Shown piece after piece: positions 6,610 through 15,596 of a DNA stretch of 64,000 nucleotides (position 1 is its first letter; each line of letters opens with the position of its first letter). Source of the stretch: Phycicoccus sp. Soil802 (GTDB lineage: Bacteria > Actinomycetota > Actinomycetes > Actinomycetales > Dermatophilaceae); assembly GCF_001429605.1 (NCBI RefSeq), contig NZ_LMSS01000006.1, positions 517,256 to 581,255 on the forward strand, in the 5' to 3' direction. Made by a program: the position numbers and the translations under genes. The notes under the pieces are model-generated. The model saw only the letters and a program-made list of their open reading frames with translations. It ran no database searches and was not told where the DNA came from.

Positions 6610-8163
6610 ATGACCCTTCGAATTGGTCTGGCGACAGTCGTCGCCGGATGTCTCGGGCTCGCCGCCGGGGCCCCCGCCCTGGCCGGCACCACGACGCCGG
6701 TGTCCACGGGCACCTCGCTGTCCGCGCGGGCGCCTGAGTCCGCCTTCCACGCTTCCGGCGCCGCTGCCCGCTCGGCCGACCCGGCCAGCTGCACGCGACC
6801 CGCCCCGGACAACCGCGTGAGCACCACCATCCACTGCTACACCCCGGACCAGATCCGTGCGTTCTACGGGCTGGCGCCCCTGACGCCGGCCACGACCGAC
6901 GGGGCCGGTCAGACGATCGTCCTGGTGGACTCGTACGGGAGCCCCACCGCCGCGAACGACGTCTCCTTCTTCGCCCAGACCTTCAACGGACCGACGCCCG
7001 ACTTCGAGGCGGTCTTCCCACTGGGCAAGGTCGACTACAGCCACGCCACGGGCAACGGCAGCGGCACCGCCGGGCCGACGGCGGCCGACGGCTGGGCGGG
7101 TGAGGCCAACCTCGACGTGCAGTGGGCCTACGCGATCGCCCCGAAGGCGCACATCGTACTGGTCGCCACCCCGGTGGCCGAGACGCAGGGTGTGCAGGGC
7201 ATGCCCAACTTCATGACCGCGATCGACTGGGCCATTGCGAAGTACCCGGCCGGGACCGTCTTCTCGATGTCGTTCGGCACCAGTGAGGAAGCGTTCGGTG
7301 GAACCTCGGCGAAGGCGCAGTTCGCCCGGTTCGACCAGACCTTCCAGCGTGGGCTCGCCAAGCACGACACCTTCTTCGCCTCCTCAGGGGACGACGGCTC
7401 GACCGGCGTGGGCCGCTCACACCACCAGGGCACGGTCGTCGACCACCCGTCGGTGAGCTACCCCAACTCCTCCCCCTACGTCACGTCGGTCGGCGGCACG
7501 CAGGTGCAGTCCGGCTGGACGTGGGCGCCGACGCAGGACAAGCCGTTCAACGACGACGGCAGCCGCAACCCGCTCTACTGGGCGTGGACCCAAGGCGGCA
7601 GCAGCCAGGCCGTGTGGAACGAGAGCTGGGCCGCCATCGGCACCGGCGGCGGCCTGTCGAGCGTCTACTCGCGACCGGCCTTCCAGTCGACCGTGGCCGG
7701 CGTCGTCGGCACCCACCGCGGCGTCCCGGACCTCGCCTGGAACGCGGCGGTCAACGGTGGGGTGCTCGTCTTCCACACCTACTTCCCCGAGATCGAGGGA
7801 CCCCCGGCGTGGGGTGTCTTCGGAGGCACGTCGGCGAGCTCACCGCAGGTCGCAGCCCTCACCGCCATCGCGAACGCGTCACGCAAGGCGGCTGGCAAGG
7901 CCGGCATCGGCAACCTCAACGCGGCCATCTACGCCAGCGGCTTCCCGCGGGCGAGCGCGTTCAGCGACGTGACGGCGCACACCTACGGCACCGTTCCCAG
8001 CGGCGTCCTGCAGGACAACCGGATCTGGGAGACCGGCGCAGACGGGTTCGTCACGCCGGGTGCGGTGCCCGGCTTCCCGACCACGGTGGGCTACGACCTC
8101 ACCACCGGGTGGGGCAGCCCGCAGGCCGCGGGCTACGTCGCGGGACTCACCGCGGAGCCCTGA
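6610..8163 (+). CDS. Secreted S53 family (sedolisin/kumamolisin-type) serine-carboxyl peptidase
   Basis: The 517-residue precursor has a Sec signal peptide (hydrophobic core LATVVAGCLGLAAGAPALA), a short pro-region, and a subtilisin-fold catalytic domain. Catalytic Glu165 and Asp169 lie in GEANLDVQWAYA, an Asp in SSGDDG, and the nucleophile Ser408 in GGTSASSPQ. These define the sedolisin triad, active at acidic pH. The short pro-region is unusual, as many S53 enzymes carry about 180 residues. A strong hairpin follows the stop. It has no operon partner. Confidence 0.9.
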   Translation: MTLRIGLATVVAGCLGLAAGAPALAGTTTPVSTGTSLSARAPESAFHASGAAARSADPASCTRPAPDNRVSTTIHCYTPDQIRAFYGLAPLTPATTDGAGQTIVLVDSYGSPTAANDVSFFAQTFNGPTPDFEAVFPLGKVDYSHATGNGSGTAGPTAADGWAGEANLDVQWAYAIAPKAHIVLVATPVAETQGVQGMPNFMTAIDWAIAKYPAGTVFSMSFGTSEEAFGGTSAKAQFARFDQTFQRGLAKHDTFFASSGDDGSTGVGRSHHQGTVVDHPSVSYPNSSPYVTSVGGTQVQSGWTWAPTQDKPFNDDGSRNPLYWAWTQGGSSQAVWNESWAAIGTGGGLSSVYSRPAFQSTVAGVVGTHRGVPDLAWNAAVNGGVLVFHTYFPEIEGPPAWGVFGGTSASSPQVAALTAIANASRKAAGKAGIGNLNAAIYASGFPRASAFSDVTAHTYGTVPSGVLQDNRIWETGADGFVTPGAVPGFPTTVGYDLTTGWGSPQAAGYVAGLTAEP

Positions 8164-8177
8164 CGCCGACCGACCTC

Positions 8178-8217
8178 GCCGGTCCCGGGGCAGCAGCAGG
8201 GCTGCTCCGGGACCGGC
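8178..8217 (+). terminator. Rho-independent-type hairpin after the S53 peptidase
   Basis: GCCGGTCCCGG (8178-8188) pairs with CCGGGACCGGC (8207-8217), a perfect 11-bp stem, with an inner AGCAG-CTGCT helix. It begins 14 nt after the stop, and no T tract follows. It may serve both convergent genes. Confidence 0.7.
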
Positions 8218-8235
8218 GCCTCGGCTCCGGCTCCG

Positions 8236-8544
8236 TCAGAGGTCGGCGCGCCGGTCAGCCGTTCGCGCGCCGGTCAGCGCAGCCTGCGCGTCACCTGCGG
8301 CCGCTGCCTTCCACGCTGCGTACTCGGCCCGCAGGCAGGTGCCGCAGGGCCGGTACCCAGCGGCGACGGCCGTCTCCTCGTCCGCGAAGAAGACCCGGTG
8401 CTTCACGTAGCCGCCCTGTCGGAGGGCGCGCAGGGCGGACGGGCAGTCGAGGCGTCCGTAGAGCTTGCCCCGGCGGTTGCCACCCAGCGTCCCGGGCACC
8501 GCACTCTCGCAAGGCTTTCCGTCGGCCCCGATGAGGGTGAACAC
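8236..8544 (-). CDS. Ada metal-binding-domain protein (stand-alone)
   Basis: The 102-residue protein resembles the N-terminal zinc domain of the Ada methyl-phosphotriester repair protein. Four cysteines fit the pattern: one in GKPCESAV, one in RLDCPSA, and two in YRPCGTCLRAEY. KHRVFFADEETAVAAGYRPC matches the core Ada motif. It lacks the AraC helix-turn-helix and methyltransferase domains, so it is probably a small zinc DNA-binding or alkylation-sensing protein. The GTG at 8544 lies 5 nt after the DUF1684 stop, suggesting co-transcription. Confidence 0.75.
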   Translation of the reverse strand: MFTLIGADGKPCESAVPGTLGGNRRGKLYGRLDCPSALRALRQGGYVKHRVFFADEETAVAAGYRPCGTCLRAEYAAWKAAAAGDAQAALTGARTADRRADL

Positions 8545-8549
8545 GCTGG

Positions 8550-9200
8550 CTAGTACCCCTCCGGCAGCAGCTCGCCGACCGGGGTGCTGGGCTCGATCCG
8601 GTTGGCCGCCGGCGCCAGGGGACAGACCCAGCGGTAGTCGTAGACGCACGACGGGTTGTAGGCGAAGTTGAGGTCGACCACCCACCGGCCGTCGTCGTCG
8701 CGCCCCAGGTCGGTGCCCTTGACCGTGTCGAGCAGGTATCGCCCGGCGCCGTAGGTCTCCTGGCCGGCCGAGCCGTCGCGCACCGGTAGGAAGATCCCGC
8801 CGCCGTAGGAGTTGAGCCACCACACGTCGAGCGTGCCGAGCCCGTCGAGGGTCACCCGACCCGCACCGGTGAACGGCACGATCCCGTCGGTGGCCGACCG
8901 GAACTCCCACTCCTGCTGGGGTCTCTTGTCGCCGGCGTCCACCGGCTCCACCTCGACGACGAACCGGTATGCCGCGTCGTAGGCCGCGTGCCGCAGCTGC
9001 TGGCCCTCGCGGCGCGGCGAGGCGGGGTGCTCGTGGAACAGCCGCGACCGCGTGTCGACCCACAGCGCGTGGGCGGTGGCGGGGTCCGGCTCGGCCCGCA
9101 CCGCGGCATACAGGGCGTGCACCTCGCGTCGCCACGACGCGACGTCGAGGGCGCCGGGGTACTGCAGCTCGTCCTGCCCTTCGAGGGCTTCGTCAGTCAC
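8550..9200 (-). CDS. DUF1684 family protein
   Basis: The 216-residue cytosolic protein carries the family hallmarks LWWLNSYGGGIFLP-like (seen as DVWWLNSYGGGIFLPV), then a LDTVKGTDLG segment, and the core NFAYNPSCVYDYRWVCPLAP. The function of DUF1684 is not established. The only plausible start is GTG 9200, which lies 2 nt past the 3' end of the tRNA-Leu gene. The mRNA may therefore be released by tRNA 3' processing and begin translation almost leaderless. Confidence 0.8.
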   Translation of the reverse strand: MTDEALEGQDELQYPGALDVASWRREVHALYAAVRAEPDPATAHALWVDTRSRLFHEHPASPRREGQQLRHAAYDAAYRFVVEVEPVDAGDKRPQQEWEFRSATDGIVPFTGAGRVTLDGLGTLDVWWLNSYGGGIFLPVRDGSAGQETYGAGRYLLDTVKGTDLGRDDDGRWVVDLNFAYNPSCVYDYRWVCPLAPAANRIEPSTPVGELLPEGY

Positions 9201-9201
9201 G

Positions 9202-9283
9202 TGCGCAAGGCGGGACTTGAACCCGCACACCCGAAGGCACCAGCTCCTAAGGCTGGCGCGTCTGCCAATTCCGCCACTTGCGC
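9202..9283 (-). tRNA. tRNA-Leu (anticodon UAG)
   Basis: On the minus strand the gene starts GCGCAAG, and the 3' strand CTTGCGC closes the acceptor stem with discriminator A at 9202. The anticodon arm CCAGC-CTTAGGA-GCTGG gives anticodon TAG (plus-strand 9247-9249). A long variable arm fits a class II leucine tRNA, and the T arm carries GGGTTCAAGTCCC. CCA is not encoded. It decodes CUA and probably other CUN codons. Confidence 0.95.
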
Positions 9284-9318
9284 GTGGTCGCCAACTCTAA
9301 CGCGGCGGGTGGCGTGGC

Positions 9319-9373
9319 GAGTGAGCGCCAACCCACTCACGGGGGCACCAGATGAGCAGTTTGGCGCTCACTC
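9319..9373. repeat. Long intergenic hairpin, 13-bp arms
   Basis: GAGTGAGCGCCAA (9319-9331) and TTGGCGCTCACTC (9361-9373) are perfect inverted arms around a 29-nt loop, within which CTCA and TGAG can pair again. It lies between tRNA-Leu and the rdgB stop. The architecture resembles the hairpins near 37990 and 61980, but the arm sequence differs. Confidence 0.65.
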
Positions 9374-9390
9374 ACGAAGAGCGGAGCGGC

Positions 9391-10014
9391 TCAGCCGAGG
9401 AGCTCGCGCAGGTGCGGGACCATCGCACGGAAGGCCTTGCCGCGGTGCGAGATCGCGTTCTTCTCGTCCGGGCTGAGCTCGGCCGCGCGGCGGGTGTCGC
9501 CCTCGACCACGAGGACCGGGTCGTAGCCGAACCCGTTGGTGCCCTTGGCCTCGCGCGCCAGCGACCCGGCCATCCGGCCCTCCGTCGCGCGGACCGTGCC
9601 GTCCGGCAGGGCGAGCACCGCGGCGCAGACGAAGGCCGCAGCCCGGTGCTCGTCCTTGACGTCGGCGACCTGGGCGAGCAGCAGGTCGAGGTTGGCCTGG
9701 TCGTCGCCGTGCCGACCCGACCAGCGCGCCGAGAAGATGCCGGGCGCCCCACCCAGGACGTCGACCGCGAGGCCGGAGTCGTCGGCGAGCGACGGCAGGC
9801 CGGTGTGGGCGGCGAGCGCCACGGCCTTGAGGCGGGCGTTGCCCTCGAAGGTCACCTCGTCCTCGACGACGTCGGGCGCACCCTCGAACTCGGACGCCCC
9901 CACGATCTCGAGGCCGAGCTCCTCGCACACGTCGGCGAGGATGGCGCGCAGCTCACCGACCTTGTGGTCGTTGCGGGTGGCCAGGACGACCCGCGTCACA
10001 GGCTGCGCCGACAT
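9391..10014 (-). CDS. rdgB: dITP/XTP pyrophosphatase (RdgB/HAM1)
   Basis: The 207-residue enzyme removes non-canonical purine triphosphates (ITP, dITP, XTP) by hydrolysing them to monophosphate and pyrophosphate. Family motifs are visible: an N-terminal VVLATRNDHKVGELRAIL, the central LADDSGLAVDVLGGAPGIFS with the metal-binding acidic residues, and SHRGKAF near the C-terminus. The ATG at 10014 overlaps the rph stop by one base, the common actinobacterial rph-rdgB pair. Confidence 0.95.
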   Translation of the reverse strand: MSAQPVTRVVLATRNDHKVGELRAILADVCEELGLEIVGASEFEGAPDVVEDEVTFEGNARLKAVALAAHTGLPSLADDSGLAVDVLGGAPGIFSARWSGRHGDDQANLDLLLAQVADVKDEHRAAAFVCAAVLALPDGTVRATEGRMAGSLAREAKGTNGFGYDPVLVVEGDTRRAAELSPDEKNAISHRGKAFRAMVPHLRELLG

Positions 10015-10760
10015 CAGAGCACGCGCTCGCGCGGGGTCGTGGCGAGCGCCTCCTGCTGCTTGCGGGTGAGGTCGGCGCAGCCGACGGTGGCCTTGTCGAG
10101 CAGCTGGTCGAGCATGGCTCGGTCGAACGCACCGTTCTCGGCGGTGCCCTGCACCTCGACGAACCGGCCGTCGCCGGTCATGACGACGTTCATGTCGGTC
10201 TCGGCCGTGGAGTCCTCGGGGTAGTCGAGGTCGATGACCGCCTCGCCCTTGACGATGCCGACGGAGACCGCCGCGATCGAGCCGGTCAGCGGCTGGGCGT
10301 CCTTGGCGATCAGCCCCTTGGCGCGGGCATCCTCGATGGCGTCGACGAGCGCGACGTAGGCACCGGTGATCGAGGCGGTGCGGGTGCCGCCGTCGGCCTG
10401 GAGGACGTCGCAGTCGAGCACGATGGTGTTCTCGCCGAGCGCCTTGGTGTCGATGATGGCGCGGAGGCTGCGGCCGATCAGCCGGCTGATCTCGTGGGTG
10501 CGCCCGCCGACCTTGCCCTTGCGCGACTCGCGGTCCGACCGGGTGTTGGTCGACCGCGGCAGCATCTCGTACTCCGAGGTCACCCAGCCGGTGCCCTTGC
10601 CCTTGAGCCAGCGCGGCACGCCCTCGGTGAACGACGCCGCCACCAGCACCCGGGTGCGGCCGAACTCCACGAGCACGCTGCCCTCGGCGTGGTCGAGCCA
10701 GTTGCGCGTGATGCGCACCTCGCGGGTCTGGTCGGGGGTGCGTCCGTCGTGGCGAGTCAT
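10014..10760 (-). CDS. rph: Ribonuclease PH
   Basis: The 248-residue phosphorolytic 3'-5' exoribonuclease trims tRNA and other RNA 3' ends. Typical segments are the N-terminal [60 protein letters not shown], and the active-site Asp region [15 protein letters not shown]. The ATG at 10760 has a TAGCCT -10 element at 10767-10772 with a 6-nt gap. It is co-transcribed with rdgB and divergent from the endonuclease IV gene. Confidence 0.95.
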   Translation of the reverse strand: MTRHDGRTPDQTREVRITRNWLDHAEGSVLVEFGRTRVLVAASFTEGVPRWLKGKGTGWVTSEYEMLPRSTNTRSDRESRKGKVGGRTHEISRLIGRSLRAIIDTKALGENTIVLDCDVLQADGGTRTASITGAYVALVDAIEDARAKGLIAKDAQPLTGSIAAVSVGIVKGEAVIDLDYPEDSTAETDMNVVMTGDGRFVEVQGTAENGAFDRAMLDQLLDKATVGCADLTRKQQEALATTPRERVL

Positions 10761-10817
10761 GCGGCAAGGCTAACGGGGGCGTATCGGGCGTCGGTGGCCC
10801 GGCCTAGGGTGGGAGCC

Positions 10818-11618
10818 ATGGCTGACACCACTCGTCTCGGCGCCCACGTCGACTCGGCCGACCCGGTCACCGCCGCCCAGGAGCGCGGCGCCGGGCTGAG
10901 CCAGTTCTTCCTTGGCAACCCCCAGGGCTACAAGGGTCCGGAGTACGCCTACGAGGGCGGGCCGGAGGCGTTGCGGGCTGCAGCGGAGGCCGCCGACGTC
11001 GACCTCTACATCCACGCCCCCTACCTGATCAACGTCGCCTCGACGAACAACCGCATCCGCATCCCCAGCCGCAAGCTGCTGCAGCAGTTCATCGACGCCG
11101 GTGCGCTCATCGGCGCCAAGGGGCTGATCGTGCACGGGGGCCACGTCGAGCAGGCCGATGACGTCGACAAGGGTATCGACAACTGGCGCAAGGCGATCGA
11201 GGCGACCGACCTCAAGATCCCGCTGCTGCTGGAGAACACCGCGGGCGGCGACAACGCCATGGCCCGCACCCTCGAGCGGATCGCCCGGGTCTGGGACGCG
11301 ATCGGCAGCGCCGAGGGGTCCGCCCACGTCGGCTTCTGCCTCGACACCTGCCACGCCCACGCGGGCGGGATCCCCCTGGCCACCGCGGCCGACGACATCC
11401 GGGCCATCACGGGTCGGATCGACCTGGTGCACTGCAACGACTCCCGCGACGAGTTCGACTCTGGGGCCGACCGCCACACCAACCTCGGCGAGGGACTCAT
11501 CGACCCCGACGAGCTGGTGGGTGCCGTGCGGGCCGCCGGTGCACCGGTCGTGATCGAGACCCGTGGCGGCCTCGAGGGGCAGCAGGCCGACCTCGACTGG
11601 CTCCGCGCCCGACTCTGA
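10818..11618 (+). CDS. nfo: Endonuclease IV family apurinic/apyrimidinic endonuclease
   Basis: The 266-residue TIM-barrel metalloenzyme (AP endonuclease 2 fold) cleaves DNA at abasic sites. Candidate metal ligands lie in YIHAPYLIN, VHGGHVE, LLLENTAGG, FCLDTCHAHAGG, LVHCNDSRDEFDSGADRH and VIETRG. The N-terminus LGAHVDSAD resembles the family start LGAHVS. The ATG at 10818 follows a TAGGGT -10 hexamer at 10805-10810 by 7 nt, so a leaderless transcript is likely. It stands alone between rph and a metallo-beta-lactamase gene. Confidence 0.85.
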   Translation: MADTTRLGAHVDSADPVTAAQERGAGLSQFFLGNPQGYKGPEYAYEGGPEALRAAAEAADVDLYIHAPYLINVASTNNRIRIPSRKLLQQFIDAGALIGAKGLIVHGGHVEQADDVDKGIDNWRKAIEATDLKIPLLLENTAGGDNAMARTLERIARVWDAIGSAEGSAHVGFCLDTCHAHAGGIPLATAADDIRAITGRIDLVHCNDSRDEFDSGADRHTNLGEGLIDPDELVGAVRAAGAPVVIETRGGLEGQQADLDWLRARL

Positions 11619-11670
11619 CCGACTCCGATGGGCTCCGATCGACTCTGATCTGAAGGGCCTGGCCCGCGGC

Positions 11671-12390
11671 TCAGTCGACCGTCGGGTGCGTCGCGAGGAA
11701 CCGGCGGATGTGCTCGCGGGGCTGGTCGGCCAGGTGTGGTCCGTGGGTGAACGCCGCCGTCGTGTAGTCCAGCTCGGCGAGGCGGTGCGCGGTCTTCTGG
11801 GTCAGGGCGAAGTTCGAGCAGAACGACTTGATCGGCCAGCGCAGCCCGCGGACGTTGAAGATCGAGTCACCGGTGATGAGCACCCCCGACTCGCGGTGCA
11901 GGTATGCCGCGTGGCCGGGTGAGTGCCCGGGGGTGTGCACGACCTCGAGACCGCCGGCGACGTCGAGCACCTGCCCGTCGGTCAGCCGCTCCCCCACGGT
12001 GACCGGCGGGAACGCGTTGCTGCCCATCAGCTTGGTCATGATCCTGGCCATGAGGAACGACTGGTCACGCTGGGCGGTGGTCCCCGCCTCGGCATAGGGC
12101 GCGTCGTCCTCGTGGATGCCGAAGTCGCGCCCGGTCTGCTCGGCCACGTGCGCGGCCCCGCCGGCGTGGTCGGGGTGGGCGTGGGTCAGCAGCAGCCGCG
12201 TGACGTCCGACGGGCCGGAGCCGATCGACGCGAGGGCGGCCATCACCTTCGGCCCGGACTGCTTGATGCCCATGTCGACCAGGGTCACTTGGCCGTCGGC
12301 GGCACGGAGGATGAAGCCGTTGACGAAGTCCCCGAGGAGGGGGATGCGCCAGACACCTGACGCGATGGGGACGGCTGCCGCTCTGGCCAT
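11671..12390 (-). CDS. Metallo-beta-lactamase-fold hydrolase
   Basis: The 239-residue protein has the binuclear-zinc signature LLLTHAHPDHAGG, followed by later ligand regions VVHTPGHSPGHAAYL and LITGDS. Its length and motif order fit the glyoxalase II-like or general MBL group; the substrate is unknown. The ATG at 12390 lies 6 nt from a TAGGCT -10 hexamer at 12397-12402, so it is probably leaderless and monocistronic. Confidence 0.85.
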   Translation of the reverse strand: MARAAAVPIASGVWRIPLLGDFVNGFILRAADGQVTLVDMGIKQSGPKVMAALASIGSGPSDVTRLLLTHAHPDHAGGAAHVAEQTGRDFGIHEDDAPYAEAGTTAQRDQSFLMARIMTKLMGSNAFPPVTVGERLTDGQVLDVAGGLEVVHTPGHSPGHAAYLHRESGVLITGDSIFNVRGLRWPIKSFCSNFALTQKTAHRLAELDYTTAAFTHGPHLADQPREHIRRFLATHPTVD

Positions 12391-12414
12391 GCCCGGAGCC
12401 TAGGGCGCTCGGGG

Positions 12415-12936
12415 TCAGTCGGCGAGGTCGGGCGGCCAGACGAGCGTGAACCGCTCGAAGCAGACCTCCAGGTCCTCGGAGAACTCGATGCCGAGGCGGG
12501 CGCACTGCCGCTCGTAGGCCGCGCGGTGACCGTCGAGCCAGGTCTGCAGGGTCCGGTCGCCCTCTCCCTCGTCCCGGGCGAACTGGGGGTCGACGCTGTG
12601 GAACGGCCCCAGCCGCAGCTCGGTGGTGCGCAGGACCGCGCGGGGACGCCCCGACCCGTCGCAGCAGACCCAGTAGGCGCCCAGGGGTGGAAACGGATCA
12701 CTCGAGGCGAGGTAGCCCGCGGCCAGGGTCGCGGTCGCCCGCTTGGCGCCGCCGACGATCAAGCCGAGGATCTCGTCGGCGTACGCGGGGTTGTCACCCC
12801 AGCAGACCACGTCGACGTCATCGCGGCGCGGGACCTCGGGGTGGGCCGCGAGGAAGTCGTCGTACATCCGCAGGCCGGCCTCGCGGTCGACCACCACCGG
12901 GCCCGTGCCGTCAGGTTCCTCGGGCGGTCCGCTCAC
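12415..12936 (-). CDS. ASCH-domain protein
   Basis: The 173-residue protein fits the ASCH (PUA-like) fold, with DDVDVVCWGDNPAYADEILGL as the lead-in, GAKRATATLAAGYLAS as the core, and a C-terminal CARLGIEFSEDLEVCFERFTLVW. ASCH proteins bind or cleave RNA or modified nucleosides; some are amidohydrolases acting on N4-acetylcytidine. The role here is unknown. The GTG at 12936 overlaps the stop of the upstream metallo-hydrolase, so it is the last gene of the murI operon. Confidence 0.75.
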   Translation of the reverse strand: MSGPPEEPDGTGPVVVDREAGLRMYDDFLAAHPEVPRRDDVDVVCWGDNPAYADEILGLIVGGAKRATATLAAGYLASSDPFPPLGAYWVCCDGSGRPRAVLRTTELRLGPFHSVDPQFARDEGEGDRTLQTWLDGHRAAYERQCARLGIEFSEDLEVCFERFTLVWPPDLAD

Positions 12937-13712
12937 GCGCGGCCGCCCACCTCGTAGGTCGCGCCCTGGACGGCCACGTCCAGCGGACCGGACCAGATCG
13001 CGGCGGCCTCCGCGCGGCATACCTCGGGGTCGTTCCACGGCGGGATGTGGGTGAGGACGAGGCGACGGACCCCACCGGCGGCGACGGCGGCCGCGGCGGC
13101 CCGCCCACCCGAGAGGTGGATGCCCGGGGTGTCGTCGCGCCCGTCGACGAAGGCGCTGTCGGTGAGCGCGAGGTCGGAGCCGGTCAGGAGCGGCGTCAGG
13201 GCGTCGCAGGTGTCGGTGTCGCCGGTGTAGGCGATCACCGCGCCGTCGGCCTCGACGCGGAAGCCGTAGGCCTCCACCGGGTGGTTCACCCGGTAGGCCG
13301 TGACGGTGAAGGGGCCGACGCGGGTCACCTGGGTGTCGGCCAGCTCGTGCACGGCGAACTCGTTGGTCATCCCCCCGTGCTCGAGCCCGTGGTACATCAG
13401 CGCGAACCGCACGTCGGCCCCCGACGGTGCGTGCACGGGGAGCTGGCCCACGACCGGGCCGCTCGGGCGGTACTTGCGCGTGACGTAGAGCCCGCAGACG
13501 TCGACACAGTGGTCGGGGTGCAGGTGGCTGATGAACACCGCGTCGAGGGCGGCCAGGTCGACGTAGCGCTGGAGCGGACCGAGGGCGCCGTTGCCGAGGT
13601 CGAGGACGATCGACCAGGTGCGCCCGAGGTGGTCAGCCTGGATGAGGTAGGAGGAGGCGGGCGAGGCGGGTCCGGCGAACGATCCGGAACAGCCGACCAC
13701 GGTGAGCCTCAT
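12933..13712 (-). CDS. Metallo-beta-lactamase-fold hydrolase (RNase Z-like group)
   Basis: The 259-residue protein begins [15 protein letters not shown], like the cAMP phosphodiesterase and RNase Z-like MBL group found next to murI in actinobacteria. It carries the zinc motif [17 protein letters not shown] and later the ligand regions [11 protein letters not shown] and VLTHIPPW. It overlaps murI by 4 nt (ATGA) and the ASCH gene by 4 nt, giving a tight three-gene operon. Substrate unknown; a cyclic-nucleotide phosphodiesterase or ribonuclease is possible. Confidence 0.85.
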   Translation of the reverse strand: MRLTVVGCSGSFAGPASPASSYLIQADHLGRTWSIVLDLGNGALGPLQRYVDLAALDAVFISHLHPDHCVDVCGLYVTRKYRPSGPVVGQLPVHAPSGADVRFALMYHGLEHGGMTNEFAVHELADTQVTRVGPFTVTAYRVNHPVEAYGFRVEADGAVIAYTGDTDTCDALTPLLTGSDLALTDSAFVDGRDDTPGIHLSGGRAAAAAVAAGGVRRLVLTHIPPWNDPEVCRAEAAAIWSGPLDVAVQGATYEVGGRA

Positions 13713-14530
13713 CGAGCCACCACGACCGTCCGCACCACGGAGTTGCCGTAGACGTCGCCGACCTCCGGCCCGAGGAACCGGCGGGCCAGCGCGCGGAACT
13801 CCTCGGCGTCGCCGGTCGTGGTGAACCCGTGCTCGGGCGGGGGCAGGTGGCCGGGACGAAGCAGGTCGCGGTCCGCGAGCACCCGGTAGAGGTCCTTGGC
13901 GGTCTCGTCCGCAGACGACACCAGGGTGACGCCGTCGCCCATGACGTAGGAGATCGCGCCAGTCAGCAGCGGGTAGTGCGTGCAGCCGAGGACCAGGGTG
14001 TCGACGTCGCGGTCGACCAGCGGGGCCAGGTAGTCCCTCGCGACGTCGATGACCTCCGGGCCACTGGTGACCCCGGACTCCACGAACTCGACGAACCGCG
14101 GGCAGGGCACGCTGGTGACCTCGAGGTGCGGGGCCGCCGCGAACGCGTCGACGTAGGCGCCGGACTGGTGCGTGCCCCGGGTCGAGATGACGCCCACGCG
14201 GTGGTTGCGGGTGGCGCGGGCCGCGCGACGGACCGCCGGCCGGATGACCTCGACCACCGGGACGTCGTAGCGTTCCCGGGCGTCGTGGAGGACCGCCGCA
14301 CTCGCGGTGTTGCACGCGATGACGAGGGCCTTCACACCGTGGTCGACCAGCCGGTCGAGGCACTCGAGCGCGAACTCCCGCGACTCGGCGATGGGACGCG
14401 GTCCGTAGGGCGCGCGGGCGGTGTCGCCGAAGTAGGCGATCGACTCGTGCGGCAGCTGGTCGAGGACGGCCCGGGCGACGGTCAGCCCGCCATAGCCCGA
14501 GTCGAAGATCCCGATGGGTGCGTCCGCCAC
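13709..14530 (-). CDS. murI: Glutamate racemase
   Basis: The 273-residue cytosolic enzyme interconverts L- and D-glutamate for peptidoglycan. [24 protein letters not shown], and the two catalytic cysteine motifs [10 protein letters not shown] and [11 protein letters not shown] are all present. The GTG at 14530 lies 7 nt from a TAGCCT -10 hexamer (14538-14543), so this GTG, rather than the in-frame one at 14536, fits a leaderless start. It heads the operon murI, MBL hydrolase, ASCH protein. Confidence 0.93.
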   Translation of the reverse strand: MADAPIGIFDSGYGGLTVARAVLDQLPHESIAYFGDTARAPYGPRPIAESREFALECLDRLVDHGVKALVIACNTASAAVLHDARERYDVPVVEVIRPAVRRAARATRNHRVGVISTRGTHQSGAYVDAFAAAPHLEVTSVPCPRFVEFVESGVTSGPEVIDVARDYLAPLVDRDVDTLVLGCTHYPLLTGAISYVMGDGVTLVSSADETAKDLYRVLADRDLLRPGHLPPPEHGFTTTGDAEEFRALARRFLGPEVGDVYGNSVVRTVVVAR

Positions 14531-14601
14531 GGGCACAAGGCTAGGTGCCGACCCCGCTCCCGTCCTCATCCTTCCGGCGTCTCGTGTGTCACACAGCACG
14601 C

Positions 14602-15243
14602 TCAGGGCGCCAGCGCGTGCGCCAGCGTCTCCTGCAGCCAGGTGAGGAAGTCGTAGACGGCCAGGGCGTAGACCGCCGGGTCGTCGTCCTCGAGGCCGGA
14701 GACCTGCTCCTCGAGCCGGTCGAAGTCGTCGTCCTGCTTCAGGCCGAGTCGCTCCCCCAGCACCAGGCGGACGTCGGTCAGGGCGATGAGGAGGGCCAGG
14801 GCCTGCGGCTGCTCGAGCGAGATCTTCTGGTCCTCGAGCGCCGACAGGGCCGTGATCGCCGTCGTCAGGTTGGCCGCCTTGCGGGCCCGCAGCCCGTCCT
14901 CGGTGAGGCGACGGAACTCAGCGGCCACCTGGTCGTCCTGGCGGTTCGCGGTCGGGAAGATGCGCTCGAGGGCGGGGTCGCGCGGCTGCGGGACGGAGCC
15001 GGAGAGCTCCGGGGCCTGGTCGGCCGCAGACAGCGAGACGCCCATCCCGATGCCGCCCAGCCCGGCCACGATGCGGTCGAACTCGTCACCGTCCGTGGCG
15101 TCGTCGTCGAGCTCGTTCCCGGCCGTGGGCTCCGGCTCGACCAGCTCGAGCACCTGTTCCATCAGGCCGACGACCAGCCCGCGCTCGACCGCGTCGAGCT
15201 TGGCGACGAACCGCCCGTCGCGCCGCTTGAACCCGCGGGCCAC
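14602..15243 (-). CDS. DUF2017 family protein
   Basis: The 213-residue protein belongs to an actinobacterial family commonly encoded directly after clpS. It opens with [19 protein letters not shown] and is mostly helical, with an acidic middle ([12 protein letters not shown]) and a C-terminal [17 protein letters not shown]. Its function is unknown. The GTG at 15243 lies 1 nt past the clpS stop, so co-expression suggests a link to ClpS or N-degron proteolysis. Confidence 0.8.
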   Translation of the reverse strand: MARGFKRRDGRFVAKLDAVERGLVVGLMEQVLELVEPEPTAGNELDDDATDGDEFDRIVAGLGGIGMGVSLSAADQAPELSGSVPQPRDPALERIFPTANRQDDQVAAEFRRLTEDGLRARKAANLTTAITALSALEDQKISLEQPQALALLIALTDVRLVLGERLGLKQDDDFDRLEEQVSGLEDDDPAVYALAVYDFLTWLQETLAHALAP

Positions 15244-15244
15244 G

Positions 15245-15574
15245 TCAGCTGTCCTTCTGGAAGGTGGCCCACAGGCCGTAGCCCTGGAGGGCCTCGGTAT
15301 CGGTCTCCATGCGCTCACGGGCACCGGTTGACACGACGGCGCGGCCCTTCACGTGGACGTCCATCATCAGCCGCTCGGCCTTGGCCTTGGAGTAGCCGAA
15401 GTAGGTCTGGAAGACGAAGGTCACGTAGGACATCAGGTTGACCGGGTCGTTCCACACCAACGTGATCCACGGGACGTCCACGTCGGCGAGCTCCTCCGTG
15501 GAGACACTCTCCTGCTCCACGGGCGCGATCGACATCACCGCAGTGGACGTGATGGTGGGGACAGCACGGGGCAC
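15245..15574 (-). CDS. clpS: ATP-dependent Clp protease adaptor ClpS
   Basis: The 109-residue adaptor brings N-end-rule substrates to ClpA- or ClpC-type unfoldases. The core [20 protein letters not shown] contains the conserved Asn-Asp-Pro substrate pocket, then [20 protein letters not shown], and the rest of the domain. The GTG at 15574 follows a TAAGGT -10 by 6 nt; an internal ATG at codon 14 is an alternative. The promoter overlaps that of the divergent pncB. Confidence 0.93.
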   Translation of the reverse strand: MPRAVPTITSTAVMSIAPVEQESVSTEELADVDVPWITLVWNDPVNLMSYVTFVFQTYFGYSKAKAERLMMDVHVKGRAVVSTGARERMETDTEALQGYGLWATFQKDS

Positions 15575-15580
15575 GGGTCC

Positions 15581-15590
15581 ACCTTAGGCT
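15581..15590. promoter_or_regulatory. Overlapping divergent leaderless promoters of clpS and pncB
   Basis: ACCTTAGGCT contains TAGGCT (15585-15590) for pncB and, on the other strand, TAAGGT (15586-15581) for clpS. Each is exactly 6 nt from a GTG start codon. The two -10 hexamers share two base pairs, so both cannot be melted by polymerase at once. Confidence 0.7.
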
Positions 15591-15596
15591 GCGAGC

